Shown here: in pieces, positions 27,954 through 38,729 of the stretch
Numbering within the stretch: position 1 is the stretch's first letter
Layout of the letters: every line of letters starts with the position of its first letter
NCBI GenBank assembly: GCA_034336665.1
Contig: CM067576.1
Span: forward strand, 15,863,385-15,927,384
Reading direction: 5' to 3'
DNA length: 64,000 nt
Source: Luscinia megarhynchos
Lineage: Eukaryota > Chordata > Aves > Passeriformes > Turdidae
The notes under the pieces: generated by a model
Databases searched by the model: none
Seen by the model: the letters and a program-made list of their open reading frames with translations, nothing else
What the model was told of the DNA's origin: nothing
Program-made: the position numbers and the translations under genes

Positions 27954-28240
27954 AAGAGACCTGCCTCTCTCCGGGGGGTTATCCCTTCCCTAGCCGGCCC
28001 CGCGATGCTGCAGAACCCGGGTGTTCCCGTTCCGGCTCCTTCCCGTGACTTGCAGATTCTCCGCAGGATTTTTCCTTTGTGGCGGCTGTCATCTGGTGGG
28101 AAAATGTGGGAATTGCAGCAGCCGGATTCGACCCCGCCGCCTCTGCCTCTCCCAGGGCAAGGACCCACTTGCTGCTGGTCAATAAATCGCATTTAAGTGA
28201 TCCCAAGGAGCGTCCAAGTCTCATCTGGTCAATCCTGACC
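27953..28240. other. GC-rich patch of unknown nature
   Basis: CpG-containing sequence between the GATA repeat and AT-rich DNA. It contains 'ggtcaataaatcgc' near 28177, a polyadenylation hexamer followed by 'aaggagcgtccaag', an arrangement seen at the R/U5 part of some LTRs. A T-loop-like 'ggattcgacccc' occurs near 28124. Neither is sufficient to name the element. Confidence 0.3.
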
Positions 28241-28845
28241 AAAAAAAGTGGTAATAGTTTAATATACGACAGATATAGAGGGTATATACAGGCTGTTTTA
28301 TCCTAGCCCTCCACATCACTGATGCAATCCAGGGTTTTAATGTAAAATCACTTTTCCCCCCCGCTTCCCAAATGTATGAACCTGACAGCAGGAGTATCAT
28401 GACACCAGGATTGTGCTTCACCTATCCAGATATAAACTCTTTGGAAAACAAATTAGCTGTCATGCACTTTCAGTGGTACCTGCTAAATTTGCTGGGTTTG
28501 TGTCTCTTTACTTTACAATTTTTCACTAGGAACAGTGTTTGTGCATCTTTATTGAAATTGGCTTTCAGTTTGTCTTTGGCAGTGTGTCCCCTCCTTCAGA
28601 AAATGGGATATAGATCATATCTGTACCTGACTGCCTGAACAGTGAATAAACTCTTTCTGGATTTCTGCCTACAGAATTATGTTTTCTTTTCTGTAAATCT
28701 TTTTGTCTGTAAGTCTATTTTCTCTCAGAGCATCTACATGGGGTTGGTCAAAAGCACAAAAGGATAACGCAACAGAAAGACAGCTTTTCACTGTCCAGTT
28801 TTGTCAAAATACAAAAGTATTTAAAATAAAATAAAAGATACAAGG

Positions 28846-29406
28846 GTGTGTGGAATTACAGGAATCATATGGGAGAAAGTGATCTGCAGCTGAGGACAAA
28901 GGAAGTTAAAAAGAGGACCCCAAATCCCTTTGCTTCCACAAGTATCTTCCCAAAAAAAGACACCTCTGCTGTTTCAGTAAATCATTACTGTAGACAGGTA
29001 AAGAAACTATAAAAGAAAGGCCTTGTAAAATCAGGCCTACTCTGCTAAATTAAAGCTAGCCTGTCACTTCTTCTAAGTGCAGGTTGCAAGTTCTCATGTG
29101 AAAAATCTTGGTATGAAAGGTTTGTTTACACAACAACTTATTTCTGGGTGTAAAACAAGTGCACTTATGTAAAAAATACAGTTTGTCTCATGAGAACCCA
29201 CAGAAGAAAAATGTAAACACTTGAACCTTAGCATGTACACACAAAATCACCTTCTGACCAATAAATGAAGTAGCAAGAAACTAATAGCCAATTGGAGTCA
29301 AATAGGAGGTCTGTAAAAACTGGATAAAAATGCATTATGTGAATAAAGAATGGGCTTTTCCCACATGGAGAAAATGGAGTCTTAGCTGATTTATTTCAAC
29401 AAAACA
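28846..29406 (+). mobile_element. Probable avian solo LTR
   Basis: The right part has the order expected of a retroviral LTR: 'gaccaataaatgaag' and 'gccaattggagtcaaatagg' (CCAAT-like), then a TATA-like 'ggataaaaatgc' near 29322, then AATAAA near 29341 followed by 'gggcttttcccaca' and 'tggagtctta'. This resembles LTRs that I know from songbird endogenous retroviruses. No internal viral genes are present, so it would be a solo LTR. The proposed ends (TG at about 28846, CA at about 29406) lack a verified target-site duplication. Confidence 0.45.
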
Positions 29407-29530
29407 TAAGCCAGATTTCCTTTATGCTGGGGTTGCACAGCTTTTACTACTTAGCTGGATTTGGTTTAGAAATAATGTTGGCCACTTATTTAACTTCTGA
29501 ACTGGCCACTGTGTCTTCAGAAGCACTGGA

Positions 29531-29636
29531 GATGAGATGAGATGAGATGAGATGAGATGAGATGAGATGAGATGAGATGAGATGAGATGAGATGAGATGA
29601 GATGAGATGAGATGAGATGAGATGAGATGAGATGAG
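29531..29636. repeat. Pentanucleotide microsatellite (GATGA)21
   Basis: An uninterrupted run of 21 GATGA units. The minus-strand open frames of 79 and 104 codons across it read S-H-L-I-S repeatedly and are an artefact of a repeat without stops. Confidence 0.98.
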
Positions 29637-31133
29637 GGGTGATCCACTCATGTTGGTGCATCTAACGTCACCTGTGCCATGAGTAAACATCAGAACTCCC
29701 TTGGTCTCTGTCTCCTCTGAAAACCTCAGTTCAGAACTTCTGCTCTCCCTCCAGGCAGTGACCAGGCTGTCCATGAAGCTGTGCTTGAATCCCTTTCCCA
29801 CTGACCTTCCCTTTAGGCAGCACTGGGCCAAATGTTTGCAGAGCTGCCCTCAGTATGTTCATGCCACCCGAGGGTCACAGGATTCTGAACCTGGCTTGCA
29901 GAAGAGCCAGACTTGGATTCTGGAGACAGAGAGTTGGGTGCTGGACACTTCCTGTTACAGTGGCTGGGATAGGAGGGGTCCTTCTGGTTTGCTGCTGCCT
30001 TCTGATAATCTTTTTGCTCTCCCATGGGAAAGCAAGGCATTCTGAGGAAGCTGGAAGTGAGGAAATCTAAGTCTTAAACAGAGACTGAGAGTTGGAGAAA
30101 GACCAGTGCAAGCTTAAAGGACCATATAAACACTTTCTCCCTCCTACCTAACTAATTTGTTTATTCCTTCTTTGTGTCCATTTTGGCTCCCTTCTGATCC
30201 ATGTACCTGCTTTGAAATCAAACTGCATTTACTGCCCTTCCTGCTTCTCCACAGAATTACCTGTACCCCTTTCACTCTGGTGGATTGGACCCCACTTTCC
30301 CTTTAGTGCCTCTTGTGATTCTCTTCTTACAGGGGCCATATCAACCAGCCCCTCCTAAGGTGTTCTCAGGATGGATCCTACCTGTGTTTCTCTGTCCTTA
30401 CCCTGCTTGCTCAGCCTTGTCAACCAAACAGCTTCATTTCTATATTTCTATATTTGGATAGTCAACCATAGAAAGATTTCTTCATAAGCCTGAAGAATCT
30501 TGTTCTTGTTAATGAAATGCCTGTGTGGCACTCCCATCCCTGAAATGTCTTTTTAAAGGCTTTCCAAATGTCGCTGAGAAAATCATCCTGTTCTCTGTTG
30601 CTTTGTGAAAAGCACACAGAAAGCCAAGGCTTAGTGAACTTGAATTACCTGACAACTTTGTGCTGCTTCACTGTTGAACAGTGTGAGTTTCCATTTGAAT
30701 CTGCCTCCTCTGAGTCAGCTGAAACAGCCACTGCAGGCAACTGTGGATGGAGTAATAAAGAAGTTGAACAGAAGACTATGGGGAAAAAAAACTTAGGATA
30801 TTATACTTGCCCCACAACTTCTAGAAATTGAAATATTATTTGCTGGCCATTTGAGACCTCGGGACACAAAAAACTCATGTGGGTTTAGGGATTTGTGAAG
30901 AAAATTTTCTCATATTTGACCTAGGAGTGAGATTGAAGGTGGAAAAATTGGATCTCACCAAGCACAAAGTTTACAAAGACAAAAATACTTACTTGCCTTC
31001 AAAAGGCATTCATGGTAGCAAAGTGTTGCAGCTGAAAGGGTTTATTTCCAAATGAGAAATACTGAGATTGCCATGGATAGAGAGGAAAGAGAGAATTTGT
31101 TGCCTTTGAAGGATGGAAGAGATCTAAGCACGC
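29637..31133. other. Intergenic DNA, nothing recognised
   Basis: Open frames up to 114 codons (29701-30045) show no domain resemblance. No repeat boundary or RNA gene was identified. Confidence 0.5.
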
Positions 31134-31370
31134 ATAGAATCACAGAAAGGTTTGAATTGGAAAGGACCTTCAAAATCATCTTGTTCAAACTTCTTGCCAT
31201 TGCAGGGACATCTTCCACTATTCCAGGCTGCCCCAAGCCCTGTCCAACCTGGCCTTGGACACTTCCAGAGATCCAGGGGCAGCCACAGCTGCTCTGGGCA
31301 ACCTCAGGGCCTCATCACCCTCAGTAAGGGATTTCTTGTTAAGATCTAATCTAAACCTGCTCTCAGGAGT
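31134..31370 (-). mobile_element. CR1 LINE 3' fragment, antisense
   Basis: Starts with 'agaatcacagaaagg' and 'gaattggaaaggaccttca', continues through 'ttccaggctgccccaag', 'ccaacctggccttggacact' and 'gcagccacagctgctctggg', and ends in the 'atctaatctaaacctgctct' block. This is the reverse complement of the CR1 3' region. It lies just upstream of the protocadherin relic. Confidence 0.9.
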
Positions 31371-31564
31371 CTGGCAGGTGTCTTCTGTCCAGAATTGTCT
31401 TTGGAGACTGGAGGATGCAAAATGTCTCTGAGAAAATACATTAAATTAGACTTTTGAAGCAGGGAGTTTTCCTCTGTTCTTTTGAAGCTGGAAGGGACAC
31501 AGGGAGGTTTTAGAGCAGATGGACTCATGAACTGGTGCCATTAGAAATGCATGAAGAAATATGT

Positions 31565-31770
31565 TCTCCATTGTGTCTGAGGAGCAGCAGCATCATTTCT
31601 GTCTCAATCAAAACACTGAAGTCCTGATTTTAAGGGAGTTACTGGTCCAAGGGGACATCTGTCCACAAAGCAATACCTGCCAGCTCATCTTTAAGATATT
31701 TGCTGGAAATCTATTGCAGCTGACCCAAGGGGCAGCAGAGGTTCATGCTGCTGTTAATACTGAATTGGTG
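31565..31770 (+). pseudogene. Decayed protocadherin EC1 fragment
   Basis: The + frame reads a recognisable EC1 segment: V-S-E, then LNQNT, then D/E-ICPQS-TC, then FKIF, LLQLTQG and EVH. It aligns without gaps to residues 56-118 of the exon at 35811, for example LNQNTGIL and EEICPQSDTC there. The CX5C pair of EC1 is kept (ICPQSNTC), but the calcium-binding DVNDN has become a string like AVNT. Nothing downstream continues into EC2, and a stop follows at 31837-31839. I read it as the remnant of a former variable exon that has lost everything but about 200 bases. It is closest to the gamma-like exon and less like the beta array. Confidence 0.8.
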
Positions 31771-34700
31771 GTGAATACTGAATTGACTGTGGAATACCTT
31801 AGGAGAGCTCATCCAACAGTTGGAGATCTCCTGAAATAGAAAGTATTTAAAACTCAACCTCCCACAAAGAGCCTGTGCTTGAAAACGCCCTTATTTCTGG
31901 AAAATGTAGAGCACAGCACATGAGATCACATTTCATGCAATTATAAATTATAATGAATTATAAAGCACATGAGAGCACAATATTTGCTACATTTGCTCTT
32001 TGCTAAGCTCATTTGAGGGAAGGTTTGTGTAGGATGTTGCACGCTTGCATGGATTATTAATGCCAAAAAATTTTCTCAACAAATACTAAGGGAGGGCATT
32101 TATGTGCCAAAGAGTCCAGGTGGGAAATATATTTCAGAATTTATCCTTGCCATAGCCGGAGGGTGAGACAGGAGATTGCTGAGACTCGGGGCAGACGCCG
32201 CTGTGCAGTTCCTGCGCTGGCCGCCCAGTGGCGCTCTCGGCCAGCGCTGGGAGCTCATTGCTGTGAGGGGCAGGGGACACCAGCGAGCACCAGCCCCATG
32301 CTGGCACCGCCTGAGAGCCGCGCAGAAACGCCCCGGTTGCTCCGGAATACGCCCTGGTTTAAAATCTTTCCAAAGGATGTGCCGGGAATCGCCGCATCGA
32401 GACGTGCCTGGAAAAGCCGAGAGCACAAGGCGAGTGTGGAGGATGGAGACGGCCTCCCAGGGCCGTCCCTGCGGGATTTGGGAGGATTTCACCGCAGGTC
32501 TGGTTGGTTGATAAGCACAGAGTTACTACCGGGAGAAAGAAATGTTTGCTTTTACCAGGCTGATGGGGAAAGCACGCACTGAGCTGAGTGCAGACAGAGG
32601 GTGGAGGCTGGTTTATCTCTCCGAAAATGAGCCTCGGAAGTGATACTGTGGTATTTACAACGTAACCGAGAGCCAGAAGGTCAGGAATTATCCTCCCAGC
32701 TTTCCTCGCGTTTGCATCCAGCTGAGAGCTCCGGCCGCCAGTTCTGCAGGATAGCTGGGAATTCGGGGCGCTGCCTGATTGCTACAGAGACGAGAGAAGA
32801 AATCCATCCTGGGAGCTGTCTGGGAAGGAAAGGTCGGGAGTGTTGGTTCGTCTTTGCACTCAGGCATGGAAAACGCTGAGACTCTGGGAATTACCCTTTC
32901 TTCTGCTCTGCAGGCTCCTCCCAAGCCTCCGGGTGTGCTGGAGGGGAGCAGACAGCACTTCCAGAGATGGAGAAGAAGCCTTTATCCGAGGGCACCAAAA
33001 AATCGGGCATAGGACCTCTGAGATTTCATTCAGCAGATCTCAATTCCCAGATGAAAGACCAAGAAGGATTTTGGAAATTGGAATTGCTCAGGCTTCAGAA
33101 GTGTGAGCAGAATTCTCTTTTGGCACCGCTGTGCTCTAGAATATGGAGCCATACCAGGAACTGAGCAGGATATGTTGCTTTAATACTTTTCTAGCACCAT
33201 GTTTTAAATGACAGAGTGAAGAGAACTGTTTTTTTGATTCTTCTTAGGATAAAAATGCCATCATTAGAACAAAATATGAGGAAGCCTGCAATATCGCTGT
33301 ATGCCCGAGGAGATAAGTGAATTTTCTGGCACATTTATGCAAATCTCTCTTATTACGGGTGTAGCTCCTTCGTTTGTCCTAAAATACAGTGTGGCTCCAT
33401 CTGGGAGAATTCAATTTCTTTTTTTTTAATTAATACTCGTTCACTTCACTGTTGTGACCCACAGGAAAACACCAGCATTAACTTTCCAATGCTGCACGAT
33501 AAGTGATCCTTTTTATCATTTCCCTGAAATCTAAAAGAATATAAACGTCGGTCGAAGAGCAGCATCTTCTGATGAGGAAAGATATTATTACAGCCAAGAG
33601 CTCTCTTAAGAATCACTGTTCTTCTTACATCCTTCTACAGGAGAAGCTGAAGAACATAATTTCCTTTCTGAAATGTTTGAAGCAACAATAATTTGGCTCC
33701 TGCACTCTGGGTAGGACGTGTCTGTGGAAGCTTTTCTCAGACTCTGTCTTTCACCCTGCTGCGAAAATTAGGATAAATAGAAGGAAAAACGCATTTCCCT
33801 CCCCCCCACTCTTCCCCGAGGTGCCAAGAGCAGAAAAAACGGGCACAAAGCAAGTGGATTGCAGGAGTCACAGTGTGGCAAAAAAAAAAAAGAGAGAAGC
33901 ACTTTCCGAGCACATTGTCTTCTCTGCTGGTGATAATGATCGCAGCTCGAGGGATGGACGTGTCCCTGGAAGGGAAGAAAGGAGGAGCTGCCCTTTGATG
34001 TGTTAGTGGCTTAGATATCACGCTTCCAAGTCAAGGGGCGATAAGAGAAAATCGCCGAAAATTACTCAATTCGTGCAAGATCTTTTAGCACCGAAAGTTT
34101 CCGGGAATCCTGAAGTTAAGCCTAGTTGTTACTTTCTCCTACTGTTACATGGACTTTTTCTTTTAAGACAAATTAAGACATCAGAGAATTTCTAGGACTT
34201 AACCTCTTGAGTATTGTTTGACAGCGTCACTCTTTTTATCAAACAAAAATAAGAGGAAATCTCGGGAAATTAAAGAAAGGAGACCAAAACCCAAGAGGGT
34301 TATGAAATTTTACAATAATTTTTAAAGCGTAGGTTTTTATAATAAAATCTGAATTTTAAATGCTCATACCACAGGTAAATAATGCAAACACTATTTTATT
34401 TTCTCCTTCATTTTCTAATTGTCTTAGAGAAAGGAAGGGCTGGGTTTGCAGGCAGCTGTGCTCATCCTCAGTGTATTCCTCCCAGAAGCAGCCAAGGTGT
34501 AAATTTGTCTTCAGGGCCACCCATACCAGCCTGACGCTGAGGTTTTTATCCGGTTTCCGTCAGGAATCTTGCCTCACAGTACCCGACTGTGCTCAGACCC
34601 CCTCGATATCCCCTTGCATCTCCGTTTTCCCACGGTTGTTCCTCACAGGTCTGCTGTAGACATCCCTCTCCTCTCCGAGTTTGATTCTGCCCCTAATCAT

Positions 34701-35547
34701 CTGATAATAGGCCTTGCAAATTCCTGCGGCCCCCCTCAAACACCTCGTAATCAATTAGTTCTCTTCCATGACACTTTTTCTGATAATCCGTGAGAATCTT
34801 TAGAACTTTTTCTTTTCCCTTCTCTTTTGCAGTTTCTCGTTGTACCTCTGGAGTCTACATTTCAATTATTCTTTTAATGGCCCATTAATTAGCGTAATGA
34901 GAGCCTTATCTTTGCTATTGTCTCCGTTAGCTCCTCGTTAGCGCTTGTGTGTCGAGGAGTTTAACTTAGGAGCTGCATGTTTGTTTCCTTGCCTTTTGTA
35001 TTAACTGGTCTGTAGGCCATATATCCTTAGGCAAATAGAGGACATCAAGTTTAACAACTTTTCCACGTAGAAAAGTGTAAAAGTCGGGCGAGTTTTGATA
35101 TCCATTAAGAAAAAAGCAGCATTAGGATGATGCACTCCTGGAGCAGAATCCTCATCCTACCGTGATGGCGAGCTATGGTGAAATATTTATTTAGAGAATT
35201 CCTTTTCAGCTCTCATTTCCAGGAGTTTCTCTGACTCGCCACACTTGCTAATCGCCCTGTGCTGATTAACAAGTGGAGAAGAGAAGGAAAAACTTGTCTG
35301 TAGCAGTGCATCTTGCCGTTTCTACACAGCGCAAACCTAAAGTTGTGTATGAAGAGCCCGTGGTTACGAGGTCGGGATGTGATACCCAGAGCAACGCTCT
35401 GTAGGCGGGCAGGGATCCCACTTCCAAAAGAGGAGAGCATTTACACAGCACCTTTTTTCTTCTCTTTGGCACAAAGAGCGCGGATTTAAGCAGCAAACCC
35501 CGAATCAGAAGCGCTGCCCCGATTGAGAGGAAATATTCTTTCTTCCG
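31771..35547. other. Spacer upstream of the first intact exon, GC-rich in part
   Basis: GC content rises sharply at about 32160-33160, unlike the preceding 31 kb, yet no frame here resembles a cadherin. The orphan motif at 32214-32247 lies in this patch. From 33170 to 35450 the sequence is AT-rich again, with no gene recognised. Given its position beside a protocadherin array, promoter or enhancer function is possible but not shown. Confidence 0.5.
32214..32247. promoter_or_regulatory. Orphan CSE/CTCF-like element inside an inverted repeat
   Basis: The string 'gtggcgctctcggcca' (32228-32243) matches the promoter motif of the beta array, 'gtggtgccctcggcca', at 14 of 16 bases. It also fits 11 of 14 positions of a CTCF core in 'ccgcccagtggcgc'. 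Perfect 9-base arms 'gcgctggcc' (32214-32222) and 'ggccagcgc' (32239-32247) enclose it. The next intact exon starts 3.6 kb downstream, far beyond the 240-450 bases seen for the other genes, so the element has no exon of its own. Confidence 0.5.
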
Positions 35548-35569
35548 ACGCTGGGTGGGGATGTCGGCC
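35548..35569 (+). promoter_or_regulatory. Promoter CSE-like motif of the gamma-like exon
   Basis: 'acgctgggtggggatgtcgg' shares the CGCTGGGTGG core and the spaced TCGG with the motif upstream of each array gene. Clustered protocadherin promoters carry a conserved sequence element with a CGCT core that binds CTCF. It lies about 240 bases before the ATG at 35811, a typical distance. Function is inferred from sequence and position. Confidence 0.55.
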
Positions 35570-35810
35570 GCGGAGCGCCGCGTTCGTCGGTCCGCCCCGG
35601 GTTTGCAGACACAGGGAGACAAAAATCCGTGTGAGCTGAGCTGCTCGCAAAAGAGTCGGAGCACTCGGGGGCTTCCAGATTCCTTCACCCCAGGATTGCT
35701 GACCAACACCGCTCTGTTTCGGACGCTATCAAAAAATGCTGGGAGCCGCCGAGGACTGTGGATGGCTTTTTTGGAGAGTGATGGTGTGTGGGAGACGGAG
35801 CGGGGACACA

Positions 35811-38183
35811 ATGAGGCAAGTGATCCTGTTTATTCTGTGTATTTGCGTGTGTCAGAGCGGGGCTGAAACCCTCCGCTACTCTCTGCCGGAGGAAATGGAG
35901 AGGGATTCCTTTATCGCCAATATTGCAAAGGACCTGGGGGTTCCTCTGAGCCAGCTTGCAGCTCGCAAGGCCCGCGTTGTGTCCGAGGGGAACGAGCAAC
36001 TTTTCCGACTCAATCAAAACACGGGTATCCTGACAGCAAGGGAATCGCTGGACCGAGAGGAGATCTGTCCGCAGAGCGATACCTGCACGCTCGCCTTTAA
36101 GATATTCTTTGAGAATCCATTGCAGCTTATCCGAGGGGAGGTGGAAGTTCGTGACGTAAACGACAACTCGCCCGTGTTCCCGGAGAAGGAGATGCTTTTA
36201 GAGATTCTAGAAACAGCATCTCCTGGGTCCCGTTTCCCCCTGGAGAGCGCCCAGGACAAGGACGTGGGCATTAATGGTTTGCAGAACTACAGCCTCCAGC
36301 CCAATCCTCATTTCTCCCTCGCTATCGGAACAGCGAAAGATGGGGTAAAATACCTGGAACTTGTCCTACAGGGCCAGCTCGATCGTGAAGAGCAGGGAGA
36401 GTTGAATTTGCTTCTGACCGCCACCGACGGGGGGTCACCACCCAGGTCGGGTACGGCTCAGGTCCGCATCGTGGTACTGGATGCCAATGACAACATCCCT
36501 GTCTTCGAAAGGGAAACCTACGAGGTGCGCCTGGCTGAGAACAGCCCTCTGGAGCAGCTGGTGGTCAGAGTCACTGCCGCGGATCCCGACGAAGGGTCCA
36601 ACGGGGAAGTGCGTTATGCCTTTACCCAGACACCGGAGCGATCCCGGCAGCTCTTCCAGCTGAACCCGACCACCGGAGAAATACGAGTCGCGGGCAAACT
36701 GGATTTTGAGGAAGCAAAATCCCACAAGATGACGGTGAAAGCCACAGATGGCGCGGGGCTTTCTGCGCATTGTAAAGTGCAGGTGGAGATCCTGGACGTG
36801 AATGACAACGCCCCGGAGATCGCGCTCACCTCCCTCACCGCCTCCATCGCCGAGGACGCCCCGCCGCGCACCGTGGTGGCTCTGTTCAGTGTGCGGGACC
36901 GCGACTCCGGCGACAACGGCAGGACAGAGTGTTCCATCGACGGCGACTTGCCGTTCAGTCTCACCCCCACTTTTGACAATTACTACGAACTGAGAACAAA
37001 CGCGGCTCTGGACAGGGAGAGGACAGCGGAATATAACATCACCATCACAGCCACGGACTGGGGCACGAAGCGGCTGAGCTCTCAGGAAAACATCTTCGTG
37101 CAGATATCGGATGTGAACGACAACCCCCCAGAGTTCACCCAGGAGGTTTACACCATGTCTGTCACGGAGAACAACAGCCCCATGCTCCGGATCGGCAGCG
37201 TGAAGGCCGCAGACGCCGACACAGGAAAAAACGCCCGTGTGAGCTACGCACTGGTGCGGCAGGAGGGCAAAGAGCCGCCCGAAATATCAGTCAACGCTGA
37301 AAACGGAGATGTTTATATACTCCGCCCACTGGACTATGAGAAGGTGCGCGCCTTCGAGGTGACAGTGCGCGCAGCCGACGGCGGCTCCCCGCCGCTGAGC
37401 GCCCAGGCCGTGCTGCGCGTGCTCGTGCGGGACGAGAACGATAACGCGCCCGTGCTGCTGCACCCGCCCCCCGACAGCAGCGCGGCCGGAGAGCTGGTGC
37501 CGCGCTGGGCACCGTCCGGCTACCTGGTGGCCAAGGTGGTGGCGGTGGACGCGGACGCGGGCCAGAACGCGTGGCTGTCGTACGAGCTGGCCAAGGCCAC
37601 GGAGCCGGCGCTGTTCCGCGTGGGGCTGCACAGCGGCGAGGTGCGCACGGCGCGGGCCGTGACAGAGAGGGACGCGGCGCGGCAGAAGCTCATCGTGCTG
37701 GTGCGGGACCGCGGGCAGCCACCGCGCTCTGCCACTGCCACTCTCGCCGTGGCACTGGTGGATGGATTCTCCGAAGCTCATTTATGGGTGAGCGAGGAGG
37801 CACCGGCTGCCGAGCCCGACGGGCCGCTCACTCTTTACCTCATCACCTCCCTGGTCTGCGTGTCGGCGCTGTTCCTCGCCACCACGGTGGCCGCCCTGGT
37901 ACTGAAGGTGCGGCGGGCCAGGCGGAACGAGACTGAGACTTTGCCCACGTTCCCCACGAGCGCCACGCAGAGCACCGCGGGCTCCCTGCCCCGCAGCTAC
38001 GTGTACGACGTCTGCTTCGCCGCCGGCACCGTCAACAGCGAGTTCCGCTTCCTCAGGCCCCTGTTCCCCTGCTTCCCCGCCGGGCTGCCCCCCGGGCCGG
38101 GCGAGCAGCGGAGCTCGGTGTGCTCGCAGGACGCGGCCACCCTCGGGGGCGAAGGCGGCTGGACTGCGCAGGTGAGGGAATGA
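35811..38183 (+). CDS. Clustered protocadherin variable exon, gamma-like
   Basis: Encodes a neuronal homophilic adhesion receptor. Residues 1-18 are a signal peptide; EC1-EC6 follow, with calcium-linker motifs DVNDNSP (116), DANDNIP (224), DVNDNAP (329), DVNDNPP (434) and DENDNAP (541). The CX5C pair of clustered-protocadherin EC1 is at C86/C92. A membrane helix spans about 673-698. The tail contains a SYVYDVCF-type motif. I chose the ATG at 35811 because it begins a clean signal peptide; in-frame ATGs at 35736 and 35781 would add 25 or 10 residues. The frame runs into TGA at 38183, but a good splice donor after codon 787 (38171) indicates that it is normally spliced to distant constant exons, as in PCDHG; the read-through tail would be only V-R-E. 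The constant exons are not in the window. The tail has beta-like features, so subtype A or B is not assignable. Confidence 0.88.
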   Translation: MRQVILFILCICVCQSGAETLRYSLPEEMERDSFIANIAKDLGVPLSQLAARKARVVSEGNEQLFRLNQNTGILTARESLDREEICPQSDTCTLAFKIFFENPLQLIRGEVEVRDVNDNSPVFPEKEMLLEILETASPGSRFPLESAQDKDVGINGLQNYSLQPNPHFSLAIGTAKDGVKYLELVLQGQLDREEQGELNLLLTATDGGSPPRSGTAQVRIVVLDANDNIPVFERETYEVRLAENSPLEQLVVRVTAADPDEGSNGEVRYAFTQTPERSRQLFQLNPTTGEIRVAGKLDFEEAKSHKMTVKATDGAGLSAHCKVQVEILDVNDNAPEIALTSLTASIAEDAPPRTVVALFSVRDRDSGDNGRTECSIDGDLPFSLTPTFDNYYELRTNAALDRERTAEYNITITATDWGTKRLSSQENIFVQISDVNDNPPEFTQEVYTMSVTENNSPMLRIGSVKAADADTGKNARVSYALVRQEGKEPPEISVNAENGDVYILRPLDYEKVRAFEVTVRAADGGSPPLSAQAVLRVLVRDENDNAPVLLHPPPDSSAAGELVPRWAPSGYLVAKVVAVDADAGQNAWLSYELAKATEPALFRVGLHSGEVRTARAVTERDAARQKLIVLVRDRGQPPRSATATLAVALVDGFSEAHLWVSEEAPAAEPDGPLTLYLITSLVCVSALFLATTVAALVLKVRRARRNETETLPTFPTSATQSTAGSLPRSYVYDVCFAAGTVNSEFRFLRPLFPCFPAGLPPGPGEQRSSVCSQDAATLGGEGGWTAQVRE
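37327..37762 (+). repeat. Near-identical EC5-EC6 tract, copy 1
   Basis: This 436-base segment equals 42861-43296 except for one visible difference (G at 37350, A at 42884). All three + frames and the antisense frames give the same peptides in both places, so synonymous sites match too. Sequence on either side of the tract diverges at once. GC content is very high. Recent gene conversion is the best explanation. Confidence 0.9.
38166..38180 (+). other. Phase-0 splice donor CAG|GTGAGG
   Basis: The last exon codon is CAG at 38169-38171, then GTGAGG. Mammalian gamma variable exons also leave the exon in phase 0 with a GTGAG donor, giving a short read-through tail when unspliced. None of the array genes downstream has such a site at its C terminus. 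Confidence 0.7.
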
Positions 38184-38374
38184 CAGGGCTGAGGCCACCG
38201 GGCGGGCAGGAGGGAGGTGTGGCACGCCCGGGCAGCAAGGACTACTGAAGCTGCTGAATGGCTAGTGGGGGAGTCCCGGGGTGGGAGGAGATGATAGGGG
38301 CGGTCTCAGAGCCGCTGGAGAGGCCTCGCAGGGCTCAGCGGCTCCACAGTGCTCACTAACCACGCCTCTCTGCA

Positions 38375-38548
38375 TCATAAAAGATAGAATATTTTGGGTT
38401 GGAATGGACCTTTAAAAGCCGTTAAGTCCAAACCCTCATACAATGGGCACAGATACGTTCAACTAGATGAGGTTGCTCAGAGCCCTATCCTGCCTGACCT
38501 TGGATATTTCCAGGGATGAGGCCACCACCACCTCTCTGGGCAGCTGTA
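38375..38548 (-). mobile_element. CR1 LINE 3' fragment, antisense
   Basis: 'attttgggttggaatggac', 'tggatatttccagggatgagg' and 'tctctgggcagct' are reverse-complement CR1 3' blocks in the expected order. It lies just after the gamma-like exon and abuts the possible relic downstream. Confidence 0.8.
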
Positions 38549-38729
38549 CCCGTACCTATGCTGAGTATTCGTGTTAAGTCAAGCCTTTGGTATCACTTCA
38601 AAGGGGAGGAGTTGGGCCATAAGAAGGTGAAAAGTACAGGTAGAGATGTGTCCCCATCGTGGGTCTTCCCCATGCACTGTGCAGAGCCCGTAGGGACCTG
38701 GGGCAGGAATGACACTACTCCTAGGGATA

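Noticed and set aside
28118..28140. tRNA-like B box 'ggattcgacccc'
   Set aside because: No convincing A box or cloverleaf upstream at the right distance.
27605..28192. 195-codon minus-strand frame with repeating Y-L-S-I residues
   Set aside because: It is the translation of the GATA microsatellite and flanking low-complexity tetramers.
29422..29831. Minus-strand frames of 79 and 104 codons with repeating S-H-L-I-S
   Set aside because: Translation of the stop-free GATGA pentamer repeat.
1..31000. Alpha-cluster constant exons or other flanking genes expected near beta genes
   Set aside because: I looked for the lysine-rich constant-domain end and D-W-R-Y-S-like start and found neither. Short exons could escape reading by eye; a protein search of this interval would settle it.
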